Below are positions 33,548 through 42,288 of a DNA stretch of 64,000 bases, piece after piece. Every line of letters starts with the position of its first letter. The stretch's first letter is position 1. The position numbers and the translations under genes are program-made. Below the pieces are notes generated by a model. That model worked only from the letters and a program-made list of their open reading frames with translations, had not been told where the DNA came from and ran no database searches. This stretch comes from Acidobacteriaceae bacterium (GTDB taxonomy: Bacteria; Acidobacteriota; Terriglobia; Terriglobales; Acidobacteriaceae): NCBI GenBank assembly GCA_025462885.1, contig JAOAPN010000004.1, positions 496,001 through 560,000 of the forward strand, in the 5' to 3' direction.

Positions 33548-34021
33548 GTGAGATTTCGTTTGCGGGGATATCGGAGTGGGGATCTTGAGGCGCTCTGGCG
33601 GCTGGATCAGGCGTGCTTTGCTGCGGCGTTTCGCTTTGATCGCGAAGGGATGCGGAGCTTTGCGGAACTTCCCGGAGCGGTGGTGGTGGTCGCGGAGCAG
33701 GACGGGGATGGGACTGAGTTGTGTGGGTTTGTGATCGTGCATCTGGAGGGCAGTGGGCAGGCTCTGGGTGGATATGTGGTGACGCTGGATGTGGCAGAGG
33801 ACTGGCGGCGGCAAGGGCTGGCGGGACAGATGCTGGCTGAGGCGGAGCGCTTGACGATGGCGGCAGGAGCTTCGTGGATGGGGCTGCATGTGTTCGTGGA
33901 GAATGCTGGGGCGATTGCGTTTTATGAGCGCGCGAGGTATGTGCGGGGGGAGCGGGTGGCGGAGTTTTATGGGGAGGCAGGGATGGCTGCGTGGGTGTTT
34001 CGGAAGCGGCTTGGGGTTTGA
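33548..34021 (+). CDS. GNAT-family N-acetyltransferase
   Basis: 157 residues from the GTG at 33548; an ATG 15 codons upstream gives a Gly/Val-rich extension that looks non-native. The acetyl-CoA motif is VTLDVAEDWRRQGLAGQML (the RxxGxA loop), followed by GLHVFVENAGAIAFYERARY, the pattern of RimI-like protein or small-molecule acetyltransferases. Substrate unknown. No operon partners. Confidence 0.85.
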   Translation: MRFRLRGYRSGDLEALWRLDQACFAAAFRFDREGMRSFAELPGAVVVVAEQDGDGTELCGFVIVHLEGSGQALGGYVVTLDVAEDWRRQGLAGQMLAEAERLTMAAGASWMGLHVFVENAGAIAFYERARYVRGERVAEFYGEAGMAAWVFRKRLGV

Positions 34022-34409
34022 GGTTGAACTTCCAATCGGTTGGTTATCAGAATGCATTTACTGCACTCATCCAGCACATAAAGATGAAGTGCACAGTCAA
34101 GGTTCGCTGAGCCAGTTCGTAACAACTGGGCTCGGTGTACACACGTAAAGAGCCATCAGTAAACACAAGCCGACATATCGGTACTAATCCGGTGTCGGTG
34201 AGCGCATTGGCGATTTAGCATGAAGTGAGATGCACTCTGTTTATCTGCTCGCAGGAATAACTACGGAGTGCCCTCCAACTTGACAGTTGCGGTTCAAGAA
34301 CGCTGTGCTAGCTGCTGTCCTCACATTACTTTTGTAATTTCAGGCCTTGTATTGACGGGGGACAGGCAATTTATCTTCTGAAGTCCAACCGGTTTGCGGA
34401 GGGAAACAA
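34022..34409. other. AT-richer intergenic region before the GGDEF gene
   Basis: 388 bases with lower G+C than the flanks and no acceptable gene on either strand. Apart from the ribosome site GGAGGGAAACAA directly before the ATG of the cyclase gene, no clear promoter, repeat or RNA was recognised. Confidence 0.5.
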
Positions 34410-36209
34410 ATGTCGCTGCCAAACAAGGATGGATTGATAGGGAAAGAATCAAACCTTTCAGACAGTTCAGCGTTTGTCCAGCGCTCTGCGCCTGAGGTTG
34501 AAGATAAGGCTGATGCAAGTCTTACCTCTGTCGCCTTGCTGGAGTTGCTGCAATCACCAGCTTGTCTTCTTAACGGCGCTGGCAGTGTCACATATCTGAA
34601 TGCCGCATGGCGTGAACGTGCCGGACTTATTGAGGCTGGCGAGGGGCACCTATCGCTGGCGCATTTGATTCACCCGGAAGATCGGTATGCTGTTCTGTTC
34701 CAGTTTCGGTCCGCTATCACTACCGGGGACAGAATAGATTTTGAATGCCGCCTTCAGAGTGCTCGCGGAGCAGCGCGCTGGTGTCTTCTAAGCTTGCAAC
34801 CACTGAACAAGGGTATGGAAGGTGGGTGCGATGACTGGCTGTGCGCCGGCACCGATATTCATAAGCTGAAAAGCAGAGAAATTGATCTCGAAAGGCTTGC
34901 ATCTATTCAAACCAATATGCTCGATATCAGCGTAGATTGCATCAAACTAATCTCGCTCGATGGCACGTTGATGCATATGAACAAAGCGGGATGTCATGCC
35001 CTCGGCGTTCCTGAGGACTCTCCCTTCGGCATGCCATGGTTACCACTTTTGCCTGATGACGTAAGGGAAGCTGGGGAGCAGGCTCTTACCTCGGCCCGGA
35101 CAGGAGTATTTGCCCGCTTCCCAGGCAGGAGCGTCCTGCCTGGCCGGAAGGCACAGTTTTGGGACAATATGTTGACGCCGGTAATGGGTCCCGGCGGGCA
35201 GCCTACGGCTGTCATGTGTGTGTCACGCGAAGTTACCGCCGAACAAGAAGCACTGGAATTACTCCGCGAGAGCGAAGAGCGGCTGGCGATCGCGGCGCGT
35301 GTCGGTGGTCTTGGTATCTGGGATTACCACATCCAACGCGACGAATTGCACTGCGATGAATCCTGGTATCGGATCATGGGCAGAGATCCGAACTTTCCGA
35401 TTCGGTCTATTGCAGAGTTTCGGCCATTCATCCATCCAGATGACGTGGATCGAGCCACAGAGGTCAAGCAGAACGTTGCCGAACTCATCGCTGCTAAACG
35501 TGACTATGCCATCACGTTCCGAATCATCCGCCCAAACGGTGACGTCCGGTGGGTTCGGTCCGCAGCATGCCTCGTTCAGGACATATCGGGGACTGCCATA
35601 CGTGCAATTGGCTTTGTAGTAGACATCACCGATGCGTGGCGAGGAGAACTGGCCTTACGCGACGCGAATCGCGCATTGGAAAAGGAAAAAACGTCGCTCG
35701 CTCGCCAGAGCCTCGAGGATCCGCTGACCGGAATCGCTAACCGGCGCTATCTGGACAGCGAACTTGCACGTATCTGCATTCACGCCAGCGAGACAGGAGA
35801 AGCGATCTGCGTCGGCATGATCGATGTAGACCACTTTAAGGCCTACAACGACCGTTATGGCCATATGGAGGGAGACGCGGCTCTTCGCCAGATCGCTTCA
35901 GCGCTCCAGTCTGTGGCCTGGCAGTCCGATTTTGTCGCCCGCTATGGTGGGGAGGAGTTTGCATTTGTTTTAACTGGTATGAGCGAACCCGTGCCTATAC
36001 TTGAGCGGTTCGCCGCAGTCGTAGAGAAACTGGCGATCGTTCATGAGGGTTCGCCCACTGGTTATCTGACGATCAGTTGCGGCTGTGTTGTCTTTCATTC
36101 CTGCGCCAATCTTTCACCAATACTGCTTCTCAAGGCGAGTGATGAAACTCTTTACGAAGCGAAAACGGCAGGGCGGAATTGCCACATCATTCGCGTCGCT
36201 TCAACGTAG
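34410..36209 (+). CDS. PAS-domain diguanylate cyclase
   Basis: 599 residues with an excellent ribosome site. Three PAS-type sensor domains lie at about 45-155, 165-285 and 295-415 (PAC-type ends ITFRIIRPNGDVRWVRSAAC and AIGFVVDITDAWRG). A coiled linker leads to a GGDEF domain at about 435-599 with DPLTGIANRR, MIDVDHFKAYNDRYGHMEGD and the intact active site YGGEEF. It makes cyclic di-GMP in response to an unknown cytosolic signal; no membrane segment is seen. No RxxD inhibitory site is obvious before GGEEF. Base composition is more AT-rich than most of the window, hinting at later acquisition. Confidence 0.93.
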   Translation: MSLPNKDGLIGKESNLSDSSAFVQRSAPEVEDKADASLTSVALLELLQSPACLLNGAGSVTYLNAAWRERAGLIEAGEGHLSLAHLIHPEDRYAVLFQFRSAITTGDRIDFECRLQSARGAARWCLLSLQPLNKGMEGGCDDWLCAGTDIHKLKSREIDLERLASIQTNMLDISVDCIKLISLDGTLMHMNKAGCHALGVPEDSPFGMPWLPLLPDDVREAGEQALTSARTGVFARFPGRSVLPGRKAQFWDNMLTPVMGPGGQPTAVMCVSREVTAEQEALELLRESEERLAIAARVGGLGIWDYHIQRDELHCDESWYRIMGRDPNFPIRSIAEFRPFIHPDDVDRATEVKQNVAELIAAKRDYAITFRIIRPNGDVRWVRSAACLVQDISGTAIRAIGFVVDITDAWRGELALRDANRALEKEKTSLARQSLEDPLTGIANRRYLDSELARICIHASETGEAICVGMIDVDHFKAYNDRYGHMEGDAALRQIASALQSVAWQSDFVARYGGEEFAFVLTGMSEPVPILERFAAVVEKLAIVHEGSPTGYLTISCGCVVFHSCANLSPILLLKASDETLYEAKTAGRNCHIIRVAST

Positions 36210-36429
36210 CATGATGTATGACGGCTATCTGTCAATTACTATTTGAGTAACAACACGGTAGGGTCGATTCCCGCCTCGAATTCATGGTACCGAGATATCC
36301 GCTAATGTTCGCCGATCTGTCCAGACTCGATCATCGGCTGACGCCAACAGGCCAATGCGCTCATTGAGCAAGTTTGGGAATATTAGTCCTGTGAAACGCG
36401 CATCTCGTCACGTACACAAGCATTGTGGG

Positions 36430-36813
36430 CTACCGTCTCGATTGTGGAATGCGGCCCAACCTTGGGTCGCATTCCCGGATCAGATCACATGCATCAAGAG
36501 CCTCCCTCTCGAAATCAGCGCTGTCGCTGGGAATAAGAAGCCAATGACTGATCTTGTTCCCCAGCATTTGAATGGCACGGATCGATGGGAAGTCTCGACG
36601 AAGACTTGCGTCCGCAGGATCGATACCTTCCGATAGAACAAGCCAGATACCATTGTCCTTTGGATACTTGATGTGATCTCGCAGCATTAAGACGAGTCGG
36701 TCACCAATGTAGACCGCGAATCCGGAAAAGATCCGGCGCACTTCGGGATTCAAAGGAGCAAGCGCATCCAGCACAAACGTGTGCGGAGGTTTCGAATTGG
36801 AAAGACGTGGCAT
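36430..36813 (-). CDS. Conserved-looking protein of unknown function
   Basis: 127 residues. The pattern VLDALAPLNPEVRRIFSGFA, VYIGDRLVLMLRDHIKYP, GIWLVLSEGIDPADASLRRD and ISHWLLIPSDSADFEREALDACDL is protein-like and resembles the TfoX-N-type fold (short beta-sheet with a FSGFAVYIGDRL hairpin), but I cannot name the family with certainty. No signal peptide or ribosome site stands out. It sits alone in the AT-richer stretch. Confidence 0.65.
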   Translation of the reverse strand: MPRLSNSKPPHTFVLDALAPLNPEVRRIFSGFAVYIGDRLVLMLRDHIKYPKDNGIWLVLSEGIDPADASLRRDFPSIRAIQMLGNKISHWLLIPSDSADFEREALDACDLIRECDPRLGRIPQSRR

Positions 36814-36991
36814 CGCAGTTTAAGGATGCTGCCGACCATCGTGATTGGCAATATTTTCATGCTATGTATAGCAGCTTCAGTTTGGGTAATGCGAGATAGA
36901 TGGAAGGTCGCAGGACTTCCGTTAGTGACGACAAGCCGATTTATGAGGATTTGGGGATGCCGGTTCATGCGACCAAGCGTCCCGTACCCGG

Positions 36992-37407
36992 CTAGGCGAC
37001 GGTGACTGCGGGGTAAGCTTCGATGTACTGCTCGCCGTTGCAACCCTGATAGGCCACCGTGCGCGCTTCGAGATCCACGTCATAGCGCACGACTCCAGCT
37101 CGCCAGGCAGCTCCCAAAAACTCAGGAAAGGTGCTTTCCCCTGCCTGATCTACGCGTAGCGCCGTTATGAGGGCCTCCTGATCAAAAGCGGGTACATCGA
37201 CCGCTCCAGTCACCAGGGGTTCGCCCTGCATGACGACGGGACCATCCTGAGTCAGGAATAGGCTCTGACCGGAAGGAAGCGACCAGACGTTGCGTATCAC
37301 CCCGGCTTTCCGCAGAACCTCGCCAAATATGGGAACCCGCCCACACGGGGACGGATTACTTCTGCAGCCTTCATGGCCTCTGTCAGGTTATCGATTGCTT
37401 TGCTCAT
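36992..37407 (-). pseudogene. DUF1398 (YbcV-like) gene broken by a one-base frameshift
   Basis: The gene begins at the ATG at 37407 with AAGGAG upstream and reads MSKAIDNLTEAMKAAEVIRP, then RVGGFPYLA. At that point (about 37319-37323) the frame shifts and stops after seven more codons. The missing continuation EVLRKAGVIRN is found in the next frame and runs on to 36992 with the family ending STFPEFLGAAWRAGVVRYDV, then TVAYQGCNGEQYIEAYPAV. Inserting one base restores a continuous protein of about 138 residues. It starts 12 bases after the marR stop on the same strand. A sequencing error or a programmed shift are alternatives to true decay. Confidence 0.8.
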
Positions 37408-37418
37408 TAGACTTCTCC

Positions 37419-37892
37419 TTATTCGGTTGGAACATCGAAGATGCGGTTATGCTCTGCAAGCTTGATAAGTAGCTTCCGAAGAACGACCTTTTCCTTGGTA
37501 CTCAGACAATCGAAGTAGACCGAATCATTGTGGTCAGCAATCCGAGCTAGAACGGGCAGGCTACGGCGTCCCGCACGCGAGATGGAAAGCAGCCGGTAGC
37601 GGTTGTCACCCTCTTTCGCATCCGTTTGGACCCAGCCTTTCGCTTCGAGCTTGTCAATGATCTTGGACACGGCCCCTCGGGTCAGCCCTAAGAGGTCGGC
37701 CATTTCTCCCGGAGCAGCTTTCCCGCGGTCGTGAAGCTCACGCAGCAGCACCCATTCAGTAACGGAAGTCTGCTTTTCTTGGAGGGCACGGGCAAACGCT
37801 CCTGAGACCGCGTTGGAGACGCGTCTGAGCCAATACCCCAGGTGGCTTTCCAGATCAGATATGTGCTGGGCTTTGCCTGTAATAGTTTCCAT
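37419..37892 (-). CDS. MarR-family transcriptional repressor
   Basis: 157 residues with a winged helix-turn-helix: SVTEWVLLRELHDRGKAAP, GEMADLLGLTRGAVSKIIDK (recognition helix) and the wing DAKEGDNRYRLLSIS. An in-frame ATG at 37913 exists, but it lies inside the promoter spacer (TTGACA-N18-CATAAT), so I chose the ATG at 37892, which falls at the expected transcription start and suggests a leaderless mRNA. Two palindromes overlap this promoter, so it probably represses itself and the DUF1398 gene behind it. Confidence 0.88.
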   Translation of the reverse strand: METITGKAQHISDLESHLGYWLRRVSNAVSGAFARALQEKQTSVTEWVLLRELHDRGKAAPGEMADLLGLTRGAVSKIIDKLEAKGWVQTDAKEGDNRYRLLSISRAGRRSLPVLARIADHNDSVYFDCLSTKEKVVLRKLLIKLAEHNRIFDVPTE

Positions 37893-37929
37893 AGAAACTA
37901 TTATGATTTCCATGGAAACTATATGTCAA
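37882..37929 (-). promoter_or_regulatory. marR promoter with two overlapping operator palindromes
   Basis: On the minus strand, TTGACA (37929-37924) and CATAAT (37905-37900) are 18 bases apart. One palindrome, ATAGTTTC-N4-GAAACTAT (37882-37901), covers the start site. A second, centred on TTTCCATGGAAA (37907-37918), fills the spacer. The two share the same half-site GTTTC/GGAAA, as expected for a dimeric MarR repressor. Confidence 0.7.
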
Positions 37930-38135
37930 ATGCAATCTTTGGCGCCGATCACGGGAAACGCACATCTCATCACCTATCTTCGGATGGCGACAATCGCGCT
38001 TCTCGTAGGGAACCAGCCTGGGGACCCAGCCTGGATCGCTGCAAAATCGCCAATGAACGCATCGAAGATGGATTCATTGGCACGTAATTGATCGAAGCTT
38101 AGTTGTCTGAACTTGCATTGATACCTGCAGTGGAC

Positions 38136-39767
38136 CTACTTCCCGATAGTGCTGAAGAAGCTTTCGGGGTACCAGGTGGGGCGTTGGGGGTTATTGGCGA
38201 CTCGGGTGGAGAGTTGGGCTAGCAGGGAGGTGAACTGGGCGGCGGCGACTTTGTCGATGGGTTGCTGGAGGTCGTCGGAGGGTTGGTGGTAGCGGGTTTT
38301 GACCCACTCGTTGAAGGTCTTCATCTCTGCCGAGTCGGGAGTCCAGCCGAACTTGAAGGCGAGGGCGGGGATGCCCTGGTTGACGAAGTTGACCTGGTCG
38401 GAGCGGATAAAGCGGTTCTCGTCGGGCTGCTTGTCGAACTGGGGCTCGACGTCGTTGAGCTGGCAGACGGCGCGGGCGTCGTTGCCGAGGGTGGACTCGC
38501 CGAGACCCTGAATTTCAAGGTAGCGGAGCGGGAAGAGCGGGAGGTACATGTCCATGTTCAGGTCGGCTACGATGTCGGACTTAGTGACGGTGGGTTTGGT
38601 GGCGAAGTACTGAGAGCCTAGTTCGCCGAGCTCTTCGCCGGTCAGTGCGATGAAGAGGATGGAGCGCTTCGGGCCGTGGCCTGCATTCTTCTCGGCGACG
38701 AGGAGTTTAGCGACCTCGATCACCGAGGCGATGCCGGAGGCGTTGTCCATGGCTCCGTTGTAGATGGTGTCTCCGTTGACGGCGCGGCCTACACCGAGAT
38801 GGTCGAGGTGCGCGGAGATGACGACATATTCGTGCTTTAGCTTGCGGTCGGAGCCTTCGAGTTCGCCCACTACATTGGGTGGATCGATGTGGGCGATGTG
38901 CTTGACGGTGGTGGTGGCCTGCAGGGTCGCGGTGAAAGGGAAGATGGAAAGAGGCTTGCCTTCATCGGCGAGGGCTTTGATCTTGGCGAAGGTGTGACCG
39001 GTGTTGGCGAAGAGTTTTTCCGCTCCGATGCTGGTGAGGGTCGCGTTGAGGCGAAGGCCGGGGAGGGTTTCGAGAGCGGGGTCGGAGATGACATAGGTGG
39101 CGCGTGGGGCTGGAGTGGCGGCTGGAGCTGCGGGCTTCGTGGATGATGCGGCGGGAGTGCCTGGGACCGGGCGGGGTGGGGTGATGGCGATGATGCCGAT
39201 GGCTCCGGCGGCGTGAAGCGACTTCCAGCGAACGGCCGCGATGCGAGAGTAGGCGCGCAGGGGACCGAGGACGTTCGCGGGGCTGGCGTTGTAGAGGACG
39301 ACGACTTTGCCCTTCAGGTCGAGTCCGGCGAGGTCGTTGATGTGCTTGGTGGGGAGATCGAGGCCGTAACCGACGAAGATGAGCGGGACGTCGATAGGAG
39401 CGCCAGTGGTGATGTGTGGGCTCAGGGTGATGTCTTTGCCGAGGTCCAGCTTGAGGCCAGTGCTCAACGCGATGCTGGACTTGTCCGGATCGATGGCGAT
39501 CTGGTCGAGGGGTACGGGCTGGAGGTAGCCATTGAGACCTGCCGGTTTGAGCCCGATGGATTGGAACTGTTGCTGAACGTAAGCGACGGCGGAGTCGAAG
39601 CCAGGAGTGCCGGGACGGCGACCCTGCAGCTCGTCGGAGGCGAGGTACTGGACGTGGGCAAACCAGGCCTTGCCACGGGCGTCCCAATCGGGCGTAGCGG
39701 GGGATTGGGCTGAAAGCGTGAGGGGCAGCAGGGTGGCGGCGGTGGCCAGGCGTAGGGACAGCTTCAT
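38136..39767 (-). CDS. Secreted M28-family zinc peptidase with PA insert
   Basis: 543 residues, signal peptide MKLSLRLATAATLLPLTLSA. A protease-associated domain (about 130-250, with DLKGKVVVLYNASP) is inserted before the catalytic core. The two-zinc ligands are visible in order: ISAHLDHLG (His), NGAMDNASG (Asp), ALTGEELGELGS (Glu pair), DLNMDMYLP (Asp) and RYHQPSDD (His). Members are aminopeptidases or carboxypeptidases acting outside the cytoplasm. An Ala/Pro-rich linker lies near 210-230. Confidence 0.93.
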   Translation of the reverse strand: MKLSLRLATAATLLPLTLSAQSPATPDWDARGKAWFAHVQYLASDELQGRRPGTPGFDSAVAYVQQQFQSIGLKPAGLNGYLQPVPLDQIAIDPDKSSIALSTGLKLDLGKDITLSPHITTGAPIDVPLIFVGYGLDLPTKHINDLAGLDLKGKVVVLYNASPANVLGPLRAYSRIAAVRWKSLHAAGAIGIIAITPPRPVPGTPAASSTKPAAPAATPAPRATYVISDPALETLPGLRLNATLTSIGAEKLFANTGHTFAKIKALADEGKPLSIFPFTATLQATTTVKHIAHIDPPNVVGELEGSDRKLKHEYVVISAHLDHLGVGRAVNGDTIYNGAMDNASGIASVIEVAKLLVAEKNAGHGPKRSILFIALTGEELGELGSQYFATKPTVTKSDIVADLNMDMYLPLFPLRYLEIQGLGESTLGNDARAVCQLNDVEPQFDKQPDENRFIRSDQVNFVNQGIPALAFKFGWTPDSAEMKTFNEWVKTRYHQPSDDLQQPIDKVAAAQFTSLLAQLSTRVANNPQRPTWYPESFFSTIGK

Positions 39768-39831
39768 CTTGGAGGCGCTCCGATAGAGTGCAGCAGGGAT
39801 GAGCTATGGTATCGCGACTTGTGGGACAGCC

Positions 39832-41154
39832 CTAGCTTGCGATGTCGGTCGCGCGGCGGTTCTTGCCGAAGACGTCTCCCATGCGGCGAATCTGAGCTCC
39901 CACTCCGCGGAGCTTGTCTTCGAAGTGCTCGTAGCCTCGGTCGAGATGGTAGACGCGGTCGAGGATCGTCTCGCCGTCGGCTACCAGTGCTGCGAGAACG
40001 AGGGAGGCGGAGGCGCGGAGATCCGAGCACATCACCGCTGCGGACTGGAGGTCGGACTTGCCGCGGACGGTGGCGGTGCGGCCGTTGACGGTGATGTTTG
40101 CGCCCATACGGTTGAGCTCGTTGACGTGCATGAAGCGGTTCTCGAAGATGTTTTCGGTGACGAGCGTCGTACCTTCGGTCTGGGTGGCGAGAGCCATGTA
40201 CTGGGCCTGCATGTCGGTGGGGAAACCGGGGTACTCCTCGGTAGAGATGTCGGAGGCTTTGAGGATGCCGCCGCCGGAGCGGACGCGGACGTTATCCGAG
40301 CCGACGGTAAGCTTGACGCCGCACTGTTCGAGCTTGGCGATGAGAGCGCCGAGGTGCGAGGGGTCGCAACAGTCGACGTTGAGGTCGCCGCCGGTGATGG
40401 CTCCGGCTACGAGGAAGGTGCCCGCTTCGATGCGGTCGGGGTTGATCTTGTGGCGGGCTCCGTGGAGCGAGGAGACGCCCTGCACCCGAATGGTGGAGGT
40501 GCCTGCGCCCTCGATCTTCGCGCCCATCGCAATCAGGAGGGCAGCGAGGTCGGTGACTTCGGGCTCGCGGGCGCAGTTTTCGAAGAGAGTTTCGCCTTCG
40601 GCCAGAGTGGCGGCCATGAGGAGATCTTCGGTGCCGGTGACGGTGATCTTGTCGAAGACGATGTGGGCGCCTTTGAGCGGCGCGCTACCGTTGTTGGGGG
40701 TGCGGGCTTCGAGGTAGCCGTGATCGTAGGTGACGGTGGCGCCCATGGCTTCCAGGCCCTTGATGTGGAGGTCGATGGGGCGTCCACCGATGGCGCAGCC
40801 GCCGGGCATGGCGACGCGGGCGATTCCGGTGCGGGCAATGAGCGGCCCGAGGACGAGCGAGGACGCACGCATGGTTTTGACGATCTCGTACTTGGCGACA
40901 GGGTCCGAGAGGACGGCGCACTTGATGCTGGTGCGGTGCTGGGCGCGACCGTAGCCGAGTTCGACCTCGGCACCCATGCTGACGAGGAGCTTGCGCTCGG
41001 TCTCGATGTCGCGGACCTGGGGGATGTTTTCGAGGATCACCTCGCCCTCGGTCAGGATGGCGGCGGCCATGCAGGGGAGAGCGGAGTTTTTGGCTCCGGA
41101 GACTTTGATGGTGCCGAGAAGAGGGTTTCCGCCGCGTACTACGAACTTATCCAT
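39832..41154 (-). CDS. murA: UDP-N-acetylglucosamine 1-carboxyvinyltransferase
   Basis: 440 residues of the EPSP-synthase/MurA fold. N-terminal KVSGAKNSALPCMAAAIL holds the conserved KN pair, and MPGGCAIGGRPIDLHI near 119 holds the active-site Cys attacked by fosfomycin. Then YPGFPTDMQAQYMAL and FENRFMHVNELNRMGA. It transfers enolpyruvate from PEP to UDP-GlcNAc, the first committed step of peptidoglycan. Monocistronic on the minus strand, 64 bases before the M28 gene. Confidence 0.97.
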   Translation of the reverse strand: MDKFVVRGGNPLLGTIKVSGAKNSALPCMAAAILTEGEVILENIPQVRDIETERKLLVSMGAEVELGYGRAQHRTSIKCAVLSDPVAKYEIVKTMRASSLVLGPLIARTGIARVAMPGGCAIGGRPIDLHIKGLEAMGATVTYDHGYLEARTPNNGSAPLKGAHIVFDKITVTGTEDLLMAATLAEGETLFENCAREPEVTDLAALLIAMGAKIEGAGTSTIRVQGVSSLHGARHKINPDRIEAGTFLVAGAITGGDLNVDCCDPSHLGALIAKLEQCGVKLTVGSDNVRVRSGGGILKASDISTEEYPGFPTDMQAQYMALATQTEGTTLVTENIFENRFMHVNELNRMGANITVNGRTATVRGKSDLQSAAVMCSDLRASASLVLAALVADGETILDRVYHLDRGYEHFEDKLRGVGAQIRRMGDVFGKNRRATDIAS

Positions 41155-41298
41155 TGTGTTTTTAGTTTATCGGGCAGGCGGGTGGAAATGGGGCGACGTG
41201 GGTATCTTGCTTGGTGCTGGATGCTAGATGCCGGGTAAATGCTGTAGAGTCTTCGTCGCGAACGGTAAGGTTTAGATCGACCGCGGGTGCATGCGGAA

Positions 41299-41339
41299 AG
41301 CCCCACTCGACTGCACGCGGGCGTGGGTCGAGTGGGGCT
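41299..41339 (-). terminator. Hairpin terminator downstream of the SDR gene
   Basis: 12-base perfect stem AGCCCCACTCGA / TCGAGTGGGGCT around a 17-base loop, 30 bases past the SDR stop. The T-tract is poor, so it may act mainly as an mRNA 3' end structure. Confidence 0.6.
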
Positions 41340-41368
41340 GAGGATTCCGGTTAACAACTGGGTGGAGT

Positions 41369-42115
41369 TTAGCGCAGACCACCGCTGGCGATGATGAGTT
41401 CGCCGGTAAGCCATGCGGAGTCTTCCGATGCGAGGAAGACTGCGATTGAAGCGATGTCGCCGGGCTGGCCAGCGCGGCCAAGGGGAGTTTGTGCGATGAA
41501 GCCATTGGCGAAGTCGGAGCCGACGAAGCCCGCAGTGTGGACGCCTTCGGTAATGACAAAACCAGGGTTGATGGAGTTGACGCGGATCTTTTTAGGCCCG
41601 AGCTCTTTGGCCCATACCCCTGTGATGGCGTCGAGCGCTCCCTTGGTACCGGTGTAGACGGTGCTGTTGGGAGGAGTGAGCCTGCTGGCGCCGGAGCCGA
41701 TGTTGATGATGCTTGCGCCTTCGGTGAGGTGCTTTGCGGCAGCCTGTGTGGTGAGTATGGTTCCCAGAACATTGATGTTGAAGATCTTGTGGAACTGCTC
41801 TTCGGTGACGTCTTCGATGGGAGCGAACTCATAGACTCCGGAGTTGTTGACCAGGATATCGAGCTTGCCATAGTTCTTGATGGCAGCGTCGATGATGCCC
41901 TGGGCTTCGCTAGCTTTGGAGACGTCTCCGCCGACCGCTACAGCCTTGCCACCGGCTGCGACGATCGCGGCGACGATGGTATCCGCGCCGGACTTGCTGG
42001 AAGCGTAGTTGACCACGACCGATGCGCCTTCAGCGGCGAGTGATTTGGCGATGGCCGCTCCGATGCCCTTGGATGCGCCCGTGACGACTGCGACCTTACC
42101 TGTGAGCTTGCTCAT
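41369..42115 (-). CDS. Short-chain dehydrogenase/reductase (FabG-like)
   Basis: 248 residues of classical SDR type: NADP loop TGASKGIGAAIAKSL (near 12-26), structural LVNNSG, catalytic Ser in IINIGSGAS and YTGTKGA (Tyr and Lys near 153-157). A helix after the active site reads VWAKELGPKKIRVNSINPGF. It resembles FabG and sugar-alcohol dehydrogenases; the substrate is unknown. Divergent from an ArsR-type regulator 173 bases away with an inverted repeat between, so it is probably that regulator's target. Confidence 0.9.
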   Translation of the reverse strand: MSKLTGKVAVVTGASKGIGAAIAKSLAAEGASVVVNYASSKSGADTIVAAIVAAGGKAVAVGGDVSKASEAQGIIDAAIKNYGKLDILVNNSGVYEFAPIEDVTEEQFHKIFNINVLGTILTTQAAAKHLTEGASIINIGSGASRLTPPNSTVYTGTKGALDAITGVWAKELGPKKIRVNSINPGFVITEGVHTAGFVGSDFANGFIAQTPLGRAGQPGDIASIAVFLASEDSAWLTGELIIASGGLR

Positions 42116-42230
42116 ATATTCCCCTTTATTACTTGATCCGAATTTGAAATTTGAGATAAGGCGGGAAGCGATGCGCGGCTTCTGGCCTGTCCTGTTCGAT
42201 CAGATGGACTGGAAGGCAGCATAGATTCAT

Positions 42231-42251
42231 TAGTTCGGGAATAATGAACTA
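42231..42251. promoter_or_regulatory. Candidate ArsR operator between the SDR and arsR-type genes
   Basis: TAGTTC-N9-GAACTA inverted repeat in the AT-rich divergent intergenic region, 38 bases before the chosen regulator start. Position and symmetry fit a dimeric regulator site. The spacing is a guess without a known motif. Confidence 0.4.
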
Positions 42252-42288
42252 TAAGACAAGATGCGAAATGAGACTAGGATGTAAATGT

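Noticed and set aside
36255..36290. T-arm-like GGGTCGATTCCC that could be the 3' end of a tRNA or an att site
   Set aside because: The first T of the TTCRA loop is a G, and neither an acceptor stem, D-arm nor anticodon arm can be built around it; no integrase is nearby.
37813..38091. Open plus-strand frames opposite the marR promoter
   Set aside because: They read through the palindromic operator, have no ribosome site and no recognisable pattern.
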